Assembly (NCBI GenBank): GCA_029204225.1
Contig: CM055108.1
Location: 47,474,815-47,538,814, forward strand
DNA length: 64,000 nt
Source of the DNA: Diphasiastrum complanatum
Lineage: Eukaryota; Streptophyta; Lycopodiopsida; Lycopodiales; Lycopodiaceae
Direction: 5' to 3'
Positions 1-9,639 of this stretch are shown here, piece by piece. The translations under genes were made by a program, and so were the position numbers. The notes under the pieces were generated by a model. That model did not search any database, was not told the origin of the DNA, and worked only from the letters and a program-made list of their open reading frames with translations. Positions within the stretch are counted from its first letter, which is position 1; each line of letters starts with the position of its first letter.

Positions 1-625
1 GTGACATATCATCAATAAAGGTCATGAAATAGAAGGCTTTTCCTAAGGACATGGTCCTCATGGGCCCGCATAAATTTGTGTGGATTAAATCTAGGATGTT
101 CTTTGCTCTTGCAACACCCCCTTTATTGAACTTCTCTCGATGCTGCTTCCCATATATACAAGATTCGCACATCGATTTCAAGTGATCTTCTATGGTAGGC
201 AGTCTTGTTACCATCTCCAATTTTCTCATCAAACTGAGGCTTCCCAAGTTCAAGTGACCAAGCCTCTTGTGCCACAACTCAGTTTGCGAAGGAACGGATG
301 ATACAAGTCCATGTTGCCCCTTGATTGTAGCATTCAACCTGTACAATTTTGTATTGGACTCTCTTACTCCATTCACAATAACTTTGAACTTTTGGTTCGC
401 ATCCTTCACAAAGCAAGGATCATGGGCGAATTCTACTTTCAACTTTTGATCAGTAATGACTCCAACAGAAAGTAGATTTTTCTTCAAACCTGGTACGTAA
501 AGTACCTCCCTGATCATACTGCTTTTGCCATCAAGCAGTTGGATTGAAATTGTGCCTATCCCCTTGATCATGCACACCTCACCATTTGCTTGTGAAACAG
601 ATGTTCCATTATCCAACACCTTCAA
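1..625 (-). pseudogene. Ty1/copia pol fragment (protease end, GAG-pre-integrase, integrase), copy 1
   Basis: This is the duplicate of 4686-5310. Reading leftward it contains the protease-proximal segment, the GAG-pre-integrase zinc motif (LWHKRLGHLN, then CESCIYGKQ) and the start of the integrase core, which runs off the window at position 1. The copy is identical to the second one here. See the entry at 4468-5310 for the catalytic-site defects. Confidence 0.9.
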
Positions 626-634
626 ACTACTGAA

Positions 635-1149
635 CTAATTCTTGTTACCTGTCATGTGTCTTGTGGCTCTTGAGTCAATATACTGTGCTTGATCATCTTG
701 ATTAGATGACAATGCAGATATGAAGACGCTAGAGTCTTCAATCTCACCCTTATCGACAAGGTTACCTGCTTGTTTTGGTTTCCCCTTGCCTTGTTCCGCC
801 AGGAATTTGCGACATTCACTCTTCCAATGGCCCTTTTTACCACAATGGAAGCACTCGTCTTTCTTCTTAGTTTTGCTAGAAGATCCCTCATCCTCCTGAG
901 ACTTGGCAAATTGCTGCTTAGACTTCTTCTTGCCCTTGCCCTTGCCTTGTTTTTGGCGTGTCGCAAGTGCCTGATCGTCAGTATTTTGACGTCTAGCTTT
1001 TACCATTTCTCGTCGTTGCTCTTCCTGCATCAAGATTCCTATGAGCTCGTCAAAGGTTGGAAATCTTTCTCTTGATGCTATTCCACTCACAAACATCTAA
1101 TAGGATTCTGCAATGCCGCATAATGCATTATGCACCAGCTCCACATCAC
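635..1149 (-). pseudogene. Ty1/copia gag C-terminal half and protease start, copy 1 (inverted)
   Basis: The minus frame encodes the second half of a copia Gag. It has the segment FDELIGILMQEEQRRE, a basic lysine-rich stretch, one zinc knuckle (CFHCGKKGHWKSEC) and the protease active-site region, where the usual Asp-Ser-Gly reads Asp-Ser-Arg (DSRATRHMT). A TAG at 1097-1099 interrupts the frame just upstream of the Met at 1096. The coding frame continues rightward to about 1149 (DVELVHNALCG) and stops there abruptly. The matching Gag N-terminus lies on the other strand at 2959-3405. Confidence 0.9.
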
Positions 1150-1308
1150 GTTTTTCAAAAAATTGGCTATCTAAGTTTGTGATTCCTGTAGGTATTACAT
1201 TAGTAGACGTAGAACCAAACTTGGTTTTATCTGACCCTAGATCAATGATCAATAAACGTGCAGGAAGAATCATAAAATAGAAAAATATTCATTCACCAAG
1301 GAGACAAC

Positions 1309-1639
1309 TGTGGGCTTAATTTCCAATAGAAGCTTTGAAAAGGTAAATTGACCATGAATGCCAACATTGACCCAGTTAGAATTAAAGTTAGAATCACTGT
1401 GTTACGATACTGTGGGTCCTATCAGTGGATAAGGATCGGTTGGCCTCGCCACGAGGCAAGTCGACGGGACACGCATCCCGCCAACGGCAACCTGGATCAT
1501 GCATGGGTTGCCTGAGTGAACAACTATATGTATAGTGTAATTTCATTTTGAGAAATACAGTTGCTATGTGAGCTTGCTGAGGAGAGTGATTTTCTGTCTG
1601 TGTTACTATGTAGCATGATCTGTGTTCCTGTGCAAAGCA
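1309..1639 (+). repeat. copia 5' LTR, copy 1
   Basis: A 331-bp candidate LTR starts TGTGGGCTTAATT, just after a purine stretch (AAGGAGA), and ends AAGCA, about 10 bp before the primer-binding site. A TATA-like element (CTATATGTAT) lies at 1523-1532. The exact ends are inferred from TG…CA and from the position of the PBS. It is identical to 5994-6324, but both belong to the duplicated unit, so that identity dates the duplication and not the insertion. Confidence 0.7.
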
Positions 1640-1649
1640 AATTCTAAGT

Positions 1650-1661
1650 TGGTATCAGAGC
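1650..1661 (+). other. primer-binding site (initiator tRNA-Met), copy 1
   Basis: TGGTATCAGAGC is the standard plant copia minus-strand primer site complementary to the 3' end of initiator tRNA-Met. It fixes the plus orientation of this LTR and leader relative to the inverted pol on the minus strand. Confidence 0.92.
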
Positions 1662-2958
1662 CATACAGGGAGTGTACACAGTAAAGTGTCGCCGTTGAAG
1701 AGAGCTTCGGGAGAACTGTCGTCTGAGAGTTCGGGGTTTTACGGCGGGGTGAAGACGGAAAGAGAAGCACTGGTGCACGGTTTTTAATTTATAGAGGCTT
1801 GCTAAGCTTAGCAGAGGGATAATTAGCCTGTGCATAGCTTCAGACAGGGAAAAATTTGGTGAAAAATTGACAATTTTGAAGCCAGCTGAAAATTGAAACC
1901 GGACTTGGGGTTACGATTTTTATACATAACTGGTGATTTCTTCGTTGTTTGTGCACCGTTTTGGATGCCGTAAGGACAGAAAGGAAGCTAATCACACTGT
2001 CAATCAGCCATGGAGAGATTCTGAGGTTTATGTCAGAGATTTGTCTCCAGACAGTTAACCTAGCATATTTGCGGTAAAAAGGTGAAAAAGCCACTTTGTC
2101 AAGTTGAGCTAAAATCACCGTTTCTCCACGGAATTTCCTGACTGAACACTCTACAGTCATGGATTCAGTAGGGCGACCCTGCTCCAGGCCTTAGATCGTG
2201 CTCAAAACGATACATGAGAGCTTAATCTGATAGTTTTCAGAGAAGGGAGGCACGGTAGCAGGCAGGGAGGTCGCGGGCTGTTCACGCACCCAACGCGATG
2301 AACAACTTAGTGTTTTGAAGACCATAGCGTATGTAGGAGTTTGGTTTGATGCCCAGATGCACTTTGAACCTTTAAATAAGGTGTCAAATGAATCAACGGT
2401 CCAGAATCTGTGATGGGAGAGAAATTTGAACCACAAGATTTGGTTCAGCCATTGGATGAGCTTTGAACAAGGCCCTGAAGAATTGAAGTGCATTATAGCC
2501 TTCAACTTCATTCAAAATTTTCATACTGAAAGTTGAGCTGGGTCCCTTCACAAGTGGAGAGTGATGTTTCTTCAAAGTGAAGAAACAGTTCAAAAGCTAG
2601 AAAGTCCCTATTTTTGGGTCCTTTGCCCGTTTTGACCCAAACGAAAGGCTATAACCTCCAAACGAAGGGCACTCGGACTGTACCTGCAAGTACGGTACAG
2701 CAAAACAGAGTGGCTGCAGTGGAGAAAGTGTTCGGAGTATGCCAGAAGTAGTTTCACCATTCCACTGGGCACGTTGTTGGGAGTTGATGACTGAGTGCAT
2801 TTCGGAAGGCGACGCCGATTTGGCTTTCAAATTGGTGGAAAAGCAGCGAGTGGCCTGGTAAGAAAAAAAGTGCAGGTCATTACTTTCAACTTCTAACATC
2901 ACTGTTGGCCTCGACATACTGTTCTTAGCCTAAGGCAGAAGTTTTAGGCAGTTTTGCG
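1662..2958 (+). other. copia untranslated leader, copy 1
   Basis: About 1.3 kb lies between the PBS and the gag ATG. I see no convincing coding sequence; the open frames here are scattered and short. All 11 differences between the two duplication copies fall in this leader (2066, 2256, 2280, 2285, 2295, 2334, 2565, 2625, 2678, 2732, 2845). Confidence 0.75.
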
Positions 2959-3405
2959 ATGGCAAACATGGGAGAGTCCATTTTGAGTGAAAGTAGCAAA
3001 TTGGACGGGATTTCCAACTATGCAGTGTGGAAATTCAAAATGAAAAACATACTGATGGAGAAAGATGTGTGGGAAGTCGTCACAGGTGATGAGAGAAGGC
3101 CGCCAAATGAAGCAGACATCAAAGTGTTCGACAAAAAGATGAGGAAAGCTTTGACCTTCATTAACTTGTCAGTGAAGGATCACATCATTACCCACATTTG
3201 TGATGCTATTACACCCAGACAGGCATGGGATGTGCTAAAGGAGCAGTTCGAGACGTCAAATCCGTCAAGAATCATGTTTCTGAAGTCAAAGTTGAATAGT
3301 GCCCGCATGGAACAAAGAGAGCACATTCAGACATACATGACCAGAATCAAGACAATGAGAGATGAACTGCATTCTATTGGAGAGCGCATCTCCAGCAAAG
3401 GGTAA
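2959..3405 (+). pseudogene. Ty1/copia gag N-terminal half, copy 1
   Basis: A 148-codon frame starts at ATGGCAAACATGGGAGAG. It encodes the UBN2-type N-terminal part of copia Gag: NYAVWKFKMKNIL, a central AWDVLKEQFE, then MTRIKTMRDELHSIGE. It ends after ISSKG with a TAA supplied by non-element DNA. A normal Gag would continue directly into the zinc-knuckle half, which is found inverted at 635-1149. The frame is open in both copies and identical between them. Confidence 0.9.
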
Positions 3406-3861
3406 CCAATTCTATCATAATTTCAAGTTCAGATGTTAAGTTTAATAAATCGAAGTCATTGAAGACTTGGCCATCTTCAAGGACTTCCGCAAACTTGCAT
3501 TTAGAACAAGTTTGCAGATTTACATTACTTTTTCAACAGTTTGCAGAAATACACTAAGTGTTGCATAGTTCACATTTTTTGCACTTTTCCAAAAACTACG
3601 ACACTTGCCTTCGACTTCTTGCGTTCAATTATTTTTGAAGAAGTCAACTTTTTCGCAGTTCAAAAGTTTAACTATTTTCAACATCTTCGGCTTTTTTGCG
3701 TTTTCACGCAAAATGTGAGAGAGAAAAGAAGGTCCTCTATTTTCAAGGATTGAACTGTTAAAGGCACCTTCGCCTTATTTTTAAGGGCACCTTCAGCTTT
3801 TTCACATTTTTTTGGATATGTTGTCGATAGTACTCGGCGCCAAAGAAGATCATAATCTCTC
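3406..3861. other. non-element locus DNA carried in the duplicated unit, copy 1
   Basis: This AT-rich sequence has repeated TTCAAGGACTT/GACTTCTTGCG-like wording and no recognisable domain. The same stretch in copy 2 (8091-8546) continues without a break into 8547-9075. It is therefore original flank of the element and not part of it. Confidence 0.6.
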
Positions 3862-4501
3862 ATGGTACATCCTTCTCCTTGCGTTTGTCACCTGCAATTT
3901 CAATCCTTCTTGCACCAAAAGGTTTGTCCCTACCTCTCCAACCTGTTTCTTGAGGTTGAGTAGTAGTATCTTGAGATGTATCCTCATGTTCATCACTCGG
4001 AAAGTCAATGAATGGATCATCATCAGGTGGTATCCTCATTATACCATTTTTCCTACTGGATGTGTCTATCTTCTCAGCATCTTCATCTTCATACATCTTC
4101 GATTCATCAAAGATAACATCTCGACTTATATGGATTTTGTTTTCGACTGGATCAAAACATCTGTAGCCCTTCACGCGATCATCATATCCTAGGAATATGC
4201 ACTTGATAGCTTTTACATCAAGTTTACATCTCTCTTCCTTAGGAATATGTACAAAGGCCTTACATCCAAAGATTCGCAAGTGGTTCACCTTTGGCTTCTT
4301 CTTTGTGAATGCTTCCTCAGGTGTTATTTTTGGTATGGCAATGGTAGGACTTCTATTTTGAAGATAGACTGCCGTGCTACATGCTTCTGACCAAAATTTT
4401 TTTGGTAATCTCATCTCAACTAGCATAGATCTGGCACTTTCCACAATCGTACGATTTTTGCGCTCAGCTACACCATTGAGAGCAGGAGTATGAGCTTGCA
4501 T
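3860..4501 (-). pseudogene. Ty1/copia integrase C-terminal half, copy 2
   Basis: The frame runs from HTPALNGVAERKNRT, which holds the catalytic Glu of the integrase core, through SEACSTAVYLQNR and the FGCKAF and IFLGYDDRVKGYRCFDP motifs to the acidic linker before reverse transcriptase. It is cut at the duplication junction, and its stop codon (3860-3862) is made by that junction. Reverse transcriptase and RNase H are absent from the unit. A one-base frameshift separates it from the upstream frame ending at 4468. Confidence 0.92.
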
Positions 4502-5310
4502 AATTGTCTTTTAATCCCACATTGATCACAAAGATCATTGAAGTCATTAGACTTATACTCACCTCCACTATGTGATCTTAGGACTTTGATCTTCTTACCT
4601 GTCTGATTTTTGACCAAGTTTTTGAAGTTCTTGAAGTTATCAAAAGCATCTGATTTCTTCTTCAAGAAATAGATCCACGTCTTACGTGACATATCATCAA
4701 TAAAGGTCATGAAATAGAAGGCTTTTCCTAAGGACATGGTCCTCATGGGCCCGCATAAATTTGTGTGGATTAAATCTAGGATGTTCTTTGCTCTTGCAAC
4801 ACCCCCTTTATTGAACTTCTCTCGATGCTGCTTCCCATATATACAAGATTCGCACATCGATTTCAAGTGATCTTCTATGGTAGGCAGTCTTGTTACCATC
4901 TCCAATTTTCTCATCAAACTGAGGCTTCCCAAGTTCAAGTGACCAAGCCTCTTGTGCCACAACTCAGTTTGCGAAGGAACGGATGATACAAGTCCATGTT
5001 GCCCCTTGATTGTAGCATTCAACCTGTACAATTTTGTATTGGACTCTCTTACTCCATTCACAATAACTTTGAACTTTTGGTTCGCATCCTTCACAAAGCA
5101 AGGATCATGGGCGAATTCTACTTTCAACTTTTGATCAGTAATGACTCCAACAGAAAGTAGATTTTTCTTCAAACCTGGTACGTAAAGTACCTCCCTGATC
5201 ATACTGCTTTTGCCATCAAGCAGTTGGATTGAAATTGTGCCTATCCCCTTGATCATGCACACCTCACCATTTGCTTGTGAAACAGATGTTCCATTATCCA
5301 ACACCTTCAA
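4468..5310 (-). pseudogene. Ty1/copia protease end, GAG-pre-integrase and integrase N-terminal half, copy 2
   Basis: This 280-codon frame holds the protease-proximal IREVLYVPGLKKNLLSVG, the GAG-pre-integrase zinc motif (LWHKRLGHLN … CESCIYGKQ) and the start of the integrase core. Two catalytic positions are altered. The first Asp is Asn (HTNLCGPM for the usual HTDLCGPM), and the second Asp is His (LRSHSGGEY for LRSDxGGEY). The enzyme could not have been active. The frame joins gag upstream through one TAG (5314-5319 region) and is frameshifted into 3860-4501. Confidence 0.92.
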
Positions 5311-5319
5311 ACTACTGAA

Positions 5320-5834
5320 CTAATTCTTGTTACCTGTCATGTGTCTTGTGGCTCTTGAGTCAATATACTGTGCTTGATCATCTTGATTAGATGACAATGC
5401 AGATATGAAGACGCTAGAGTCTTCAATCTCACCCTTATCGACAAGGTTACCTGCTTGTTTTGGTTTCCCCTTGCCTTGTTCCGCCAGGAATTTGCGACAT
5501 TCACTCTTCCAATGGCCCTTTTTACCACAATGGAAGCACTCGTCTTTCTTCTTAGTTTTGCTAGAAGATCCCTCATCCTCCTGAGACTTGGCAAATTGCT
5601 GCTTAGACTTCTTCTTGCCCTTGCCCTTGCCTTGTTTTTGGCGTGTCGCAAGTGCCTGATCGTCAGTATTTTGACGTCTAGCTTTTACCATTTCTCGTCG
5701 TTGCTCTTCCTGCATCAAGATTCCTATGAGCTCGTCAAAGGTTGGAAATCTTTCTCTTGATGCTATTCCACTCACAAACATCTAATAGGATTCTGCAATG
5801 CCGCATAATGCATTATGCACCAGCTCCACATCAC
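5320..5834 (-). pseudogene. Ty1/copia gag C-terminal half and protease start, copy 2 (inverted)
   Basis: This is an exact duplicate of 635-1149. It has a Lys-rich stretch, the zinc knuckle CFHCGKKGHWKSEC and the protease motif with DSR in place of DSG. A TAG at 5782-5784 falls where Gln would fit. Gag coding ends at about 5834, where the inversion breakpoint is placed. Confidence 0.9.
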
Positions 5835-5993
5835 GTTTTTCAAAAAATTGGCTATCTAAGTTTGTGATTCCTGTAGGTATTACATTAGTAGACGTAGAAC
5901 CAAACTTGGTTTTATCTGACCCTAGATCAATGATCAATAAACGTGCAGGAAGAATCATAAAATAGAAAAATATTCATTCACCAAGGAGACAAC

Positions 5994-6324
5994 TGTGGGC
6001 TTAATTTCCAATAGAAGCTTTGAAAAGGTAAATTGACCATGAATGCCAACATTGACCCAGTTAGAATTAAAGTTAGAATCACTGTGTTACGATACTGTGG
6101 GTCCTATCAGTGGATAAGGATCGGTTGGCCTCGCCACGAGGCAAGTCGACGGGACACGCATCCCGCCAACGGCAACCTGGATCATGCATGGGTTGCCTGA
6201 GTGAACAACTATATGTATAGTGTAATTTCATTTTGAGAAATACAGTTGCTATGTGAGCTTGCTGAGGAGAGTGATTTTCTGTCTGTGTTACTATGTAGCA
6301 TGATCTGTGTTCCTGTGCAAAGCA
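5994..6324 (+). repeat. copia 5' LTR, copy 2
   Basis: Identical to 1309-1639. The TATA-like element is at 6208-6217. No 3' LTR of this element is visible in the window; its reverse transcriptase end would lie to the left of position 1. Confidence 0.7.
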
Positions 6325-6334
6325 AATTCTAAGT

Positions 6335-6346
6335 TGGTATCAGAGC
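6335..6346 (+). other. primer-binding site (initiator tRNA-Met), copy 2
   Basis: TGGTATCAGAGC, a duplicate of 1650-1661. Confidence 0.92.
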
Positions 6347-7643
6347 CATACAGGGAGTGTACACAGTAAAGTGTCGCCGTTGAAGAGAGCTTCGGGAGAA
6401 CTGTCGTCTGAGAGTTCGGGGTTTTACGGCGGGGTGAAGACGGAAAGAGAAGCACTGGTGCACGGTTTTTAATTTATAGAGGCTTGCTAAGCTTAGCAGA
6501 GGGATAATTAGCCTGTGCATAGCTTCAGACAGGGAAAAATTTGGTGAAAAATTGACAATTTTGAAGCCAGCTGAAAATTGAAACCGGACTTGGGGTTACG
6601 ATTTTTATACATAACTGGTGATTTCTTCGTTGTTTGTGCACCGTTTTGGATGCCGTAAGGACAGAAAGGAAGCTAATCACACTGTCAATCAGCCATGGAG
6701 AGATTCTGAGGTTTATGTCAGAGATTTGTCTCCAGACAGTTAACCTAGCAGATTTGCGGTAAAAAGGTGAAAAAGCCACTTTGTCAAGTTGAGCTAAAAT
6801 CACCGTTTCTCCACGGAATTTCCTGACTGAACACTCTACAGTCATGGATTCAGTAGGGCGACCCTGCTCCAGGCCTTAGATCGTGCTCAAAACGATACAT
6901 GAGAGCTTAATCTGATAGTTTTCAGAGAAGGGAGGCACGGCAGCAGGCAGGGAGGTCGCGGGCTATTCATGCACCCAACACGATGAACAACTTAGTGTTT
7001 TGAAGACCATAGCGTATGCAGGAGTTTGGTTTGATGCCCAGATGCACTTTGAACCTTTAAATAAGGTGTCAAATGAATCAACGGTCCAGAATCTGTGATG
7101 GGAGAGAAATTTGAACCACAAGATTTGGTTCAGCCATTGGATGAGCTTTGAACAAGGCCCTGAAGAATTGAAGTGCATTATAGCCTTCAACTTCATTCAA
7201 AATTTTCATACTGAAAGTTGAGCTGGGTCCCTTCACAAGTGGAGAGTGAAGTTTCTTCAAAGTGAAGAAACAGTTCAAAAGCTAGAAAGTCCCTATTTTT
7301 GGGTCCTTTTCCCGTTTTGACCCAAACGAAAGGCTATAACCTCCAAACGAAGGGCACTCGGAATGTACCTGCAAGTACGGTACAGCAAAACAGAGTGGCT
7401 GCAGTGGAGAAAGTGTCCGGAGTATGCCAGAAGTAGTTTCACCATTCCACTGGGCACGTTGTTGGGAGTTGATGACTGAGTGCATTTCGGAAGGCGACGC
7501 CGATTTGGCTTTCAAATTGGTGGAAAAGCGGCGAGTGGCCTGGTAAGAAAAAAAGTGCAGGTCATTACTTTCAACTTCTAACATCACTGTTGGCCTCGAC
7601 ATACTGTTCTTAGCCTAAGGCAGAAGTTTTAGGCAGTTTTGCG
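6347..7643 (+). other. copia untranslated leader, copy 2
   Basis: This is the counterpart of 1662-2958. It holds every substitution that I could find between the two duplication copies, in a 780-bp stretch (6751-7530). Confidence 0.75.
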
Positions 7644-8090
7644 ATGGCAAACATGGGAGAGTCCATTTTGAGTGAAAGTAGCAAATTGGACGGGATTTCC
7701 AACTATGCAGTGTGGAAATTCAAAATGAAAAACATACTGATGGAGAAAGATGTGTGGGAAGTCGTCACAGGTGATGAGAGAAGGCCGCCAAATGAAGCAG
7801 ACATCAAAGTGTTCGACAAAAAGATGAGGAAAGCTTTGACCTTCATTAACTTGTCAGTGAAGGATCACATCATTACCCACATTTGTGATGCTATTACACC
7901 CAGACAGGCATGGGATGTGCTAAAGGAGCAGTTCGAGACGTCAAATCCGTCAAGAATCATGTTTCTGAAGTCAAAGTTGAATAGTGCCCGCATGGAACAA
8001 AGAGAGCACATTCAGACATACATGACCAGAATCAAGACAATGAGAGATGAACTGCATTCTATTGGAGAGCGCATCTCCAGCAAAGGGTAA
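7644..8090 (+). pseudogene. Ty1/copia gag N-terminal half, copy 2
   Basis: Identical 148-codon frame to 2959-3405 (UBN2-type Gag). It ends after ISSKG where locus DNA begins. Confidence 0.9.
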
Positions 8091-9075
8091 CCAATTCTAT
8101 CATAATTTCAAGTTCAGATGTTAAGTTTAATAAATCGAAGTCATTGAAGACTTGGCCATCTTCAAGGACTTCCGCAAACTTGCATTTAGAACAAGTTTGC
8201 AGATTTACATTACTTTTTCAACAGTTTGCAGAAATACACTAAGTGTTGCATAGTTCACATTTTTTGCACTTTTCCAAAAACTACGACACTTGCCTTCGAC
8301 TTCTTGCGTTCAATTATTTTTGAAGAAGTCAACTTTTTCGCAGTTCAAAAGTTTAACTATTTTCAACATCTTCGGCTTTTTTGCGTTTTCACGCAAAATG
8401 TGAGAGAGAAAAGAAGGTCCTCTATTTTCAAGGATTGAACTGTTAAAGGCACCTTCGCCTTATTTTTAAGGGCACCTTCAGCTTTTTCACATTTTTTTGG
8501 ATATGTTGTCGATAGTACTCGGCGCCAAAGAAGATCATAATCTCTCCATCGTGTTGCATGAAAAAAAAAGACTTTATTTGTGTTTTCCAATGTCCAACGC
8601 CAATATTCACATTCAGACCATCCATTCGAACAACAACATGTTGTCCTCGGTCATAAACATCACCATCAAAAAATATCTTTTTCGAAGCGGTAACCTATTC
8701 AAAGAGGCCATCTCATTCACTTACGTTCCAAAAATGTTTGGCATATTTCAATTCCTCTTTTGAAGTCGGACGAAACTGTTTTCTTTTCTTGGTGATAGCA
8801 ATCCCCTTGGTTTTAAGCAACTCTTTGCATGGTGTTTCACAATTATTTGCAATGCATTGCTTCCATAGATTCCTTGCTTGTGACACTGATGACACCTCTA
8901 AGATACACTGTGTATGCATAGGAAACATGTTGAAGCTTCCTCACCATGGGGTGCATAACCATCAAGAAAAACAAGACAATTATGGAGATAATTATGCATC
9001 CTATGCTTTGGCATAAGACCATCCACATCTTGCTGACAATTCTGGAAAACCTTTGCAAACAACTTTCCTGCAAAA
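8091..9075 (-). pseudogene. unrecognised decayed minus-strand coding region
   Basis: Minus-strand frames here read like protein, broken by stops and frameshifts. From the right they are LMPKHRMHNYLHN at about 9000, then ELLKTKGIAITKKRK near 8800, then FFDGDVYDRGQHVVVRMDG and IGVGHWKTQIKSFFF near 8600. They run across the duplication edge at 8546. I do not recognise a family. The wording (an 'H-W-K-x-QI' strip near the C-terminus) would suit a transposon-encoded protein, but that is a guess. Confidence 0.3.
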
Positions 9076-9239
9076 AAATGGGAATAAGTTATCTCAAAGC
9101 ATGGTGGTAGCTCGTGGATCTACTAGTATCATTGTACTCCTCATTTTGGATCTAATTGATTTGGTGATTGTGTGGATTTTGAGTGTCATTGAGTTTCTAG
9201 CTTTCTCTCTCTACCTGAGGAGAGCAGCTTGTTTTTACT

Positions 9240-9435
9240 TAGAATAATTTTTGAATACTTCCCACACGTGTGAGTGAGAGTTGGATGTGATTGAATGCAT
9301 GTAGTAGTGTGTTTTTGCCATAGGATCAAAGATAGATCTTGAATCTCAATCTAGTCTTGATCTTGGTGCATCTACACACCTTAGGAGATCACAAGTACAT
9401 GTTGTGGACAATCCACACGTGTGAAATCAACACAA
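9240..9435 (+). repeat. LTR fragment related to the copia LTR at 49150-49924
   Basis: The stretch ATCTTGAATCTCAATCTAG … GACAATCCACACGTGTGAA resembles the reverse complement of 49140-49310 (…CTAGATCTTGATACTGAATC … GTTCCCCACACGTGTGAAC). I see no PBS or coding region attached, so it reads as a solo or truncated LTR. No alignment was run. Confidence 0.4.
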
Positions 9436-9444
9436 ATTTGGAGT

Positions 9445-9588
9445 ACTATTGGGGTTAAGCAGGGATGCTCTCTCTCACCAGTTCTCTTTGGATTGTATAT
9501 TGACGAACTAGAGCAGGTCATCTCTCAGTGTAGTGGGGACGGTTGTCGGCTTGGAGACATTCCGATTGTCATCTAGCTTAATGTCTTG
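9445..9588 (+). pseudogene. non-LTR (LINE-type) reverse transcriptase fragment
   Basis: The plus frame reads GVKQGCSLSPVLFGLYIDEL followed by EQVISQ. This is the conserved GxxQG-PLSPxLF…Y-I-D-E-L block of LINE reverse transcriptases, just before the YADD motif. It then meets TAG. Only about 45 residues survive, and the flanks on both sides are unrelated. Confidence 0.75.
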
Positions 9589-9639
9589 GACTCAAGATCC
9601 CTCTACTTTCGTCATTTAATAGAAATTTTGGGTGATCAT

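Larger units (their letters stand above)
1150..3401. other. inferred inverted segment within the copia element, copy 1
   Basis: The left end abuts Gag codons (-) and the right end stops inside Gag codons (+). Flipping 1150-3401 joins the two Gag halves on one strand with almost no lost residues (…ISSKG next to DVELV…). It also puts about 159 bp of 5' flank (1150-1308) next to the DNA that now begins at 3402. The simplest reading is one inversion with one breakpoint in gag and the other about 160 bp outside the 5' LTR, before the tandem duplication. Copy 2 equivalent: 5835-8086. Confidence 0.7.
1..3861. repeat. 4685-bp tandem duplication, copy 1 (left part lies outside the window)
   Basis: Positions 1-3861 match 4686-8546 at a constant offset of 4685 bp with no indels that I could find. 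I count 11 substitutions, all between 2066 and 2845. The first base of the window falls inside the integrase part of the unit, so this copy is cut by the window edge. The match stops after 3861/8546, which marks the right end of the duplicated interval. Copy 1 is then followed by the left end of the next unit. Confidence 0.97.
5835..8086. other. inferred inverted segment within the copia element, copy 2
   Basis: Same structure as 1150-3401, copied by the tandem duplication. It comprises about 159 bp of former 5' flank, then LTR, PBS, leader and Gag N-terminus in plus orientation, set against gag-pol in minus orientation. Confidence 0.68.
3862..8546. repeat. 4685-bp tandem duplication, copy 2 (complete unit)
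   Basis: This is one complete unit: inverted copia integrase to gag (-), then LTR, leader and gag N-terminus (+), then non-element DNA. Beyond 8546 the sequence continues into locus DNA. An open minus-strand frame (8443-8625) runs straight across 8546, so the right edge lies inside ordinary locus sequence. That favours a segmental tandem duplication over an LTR-sharing retrotransposon array. The junction 3861|3862 is the new joint, and it creates the TGA that ends the minus-strand integrase frame at 3860-3862. Confidence 0.92.

Noticed and set aside
770-1075. Plus ORF of 101 codons (again at 5455-5760)
   Set aside because: Antisense of the copia gag zinc-knuckle frame.
3402-6000. Auto-integration (inversion circle) as the source of the inverted gag-pol
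   Set aside because: That model needs an inverted LTR next to the Gag N-half and an LTR end directly joined to the Gag C-half. Neither is present; ordinary flank DNA is found at both places.
1309-6324. A complete retrotransposon with two LTRs (1309-1639 and 5994-6324) and a chimeric internal region
   Set aside because: The whole 4685-bp unit is duplicated, including non-element DNA, and the right edge of the repeat lies in locus sequence past the element. A segmental tandem duplication explains both LTR copies.
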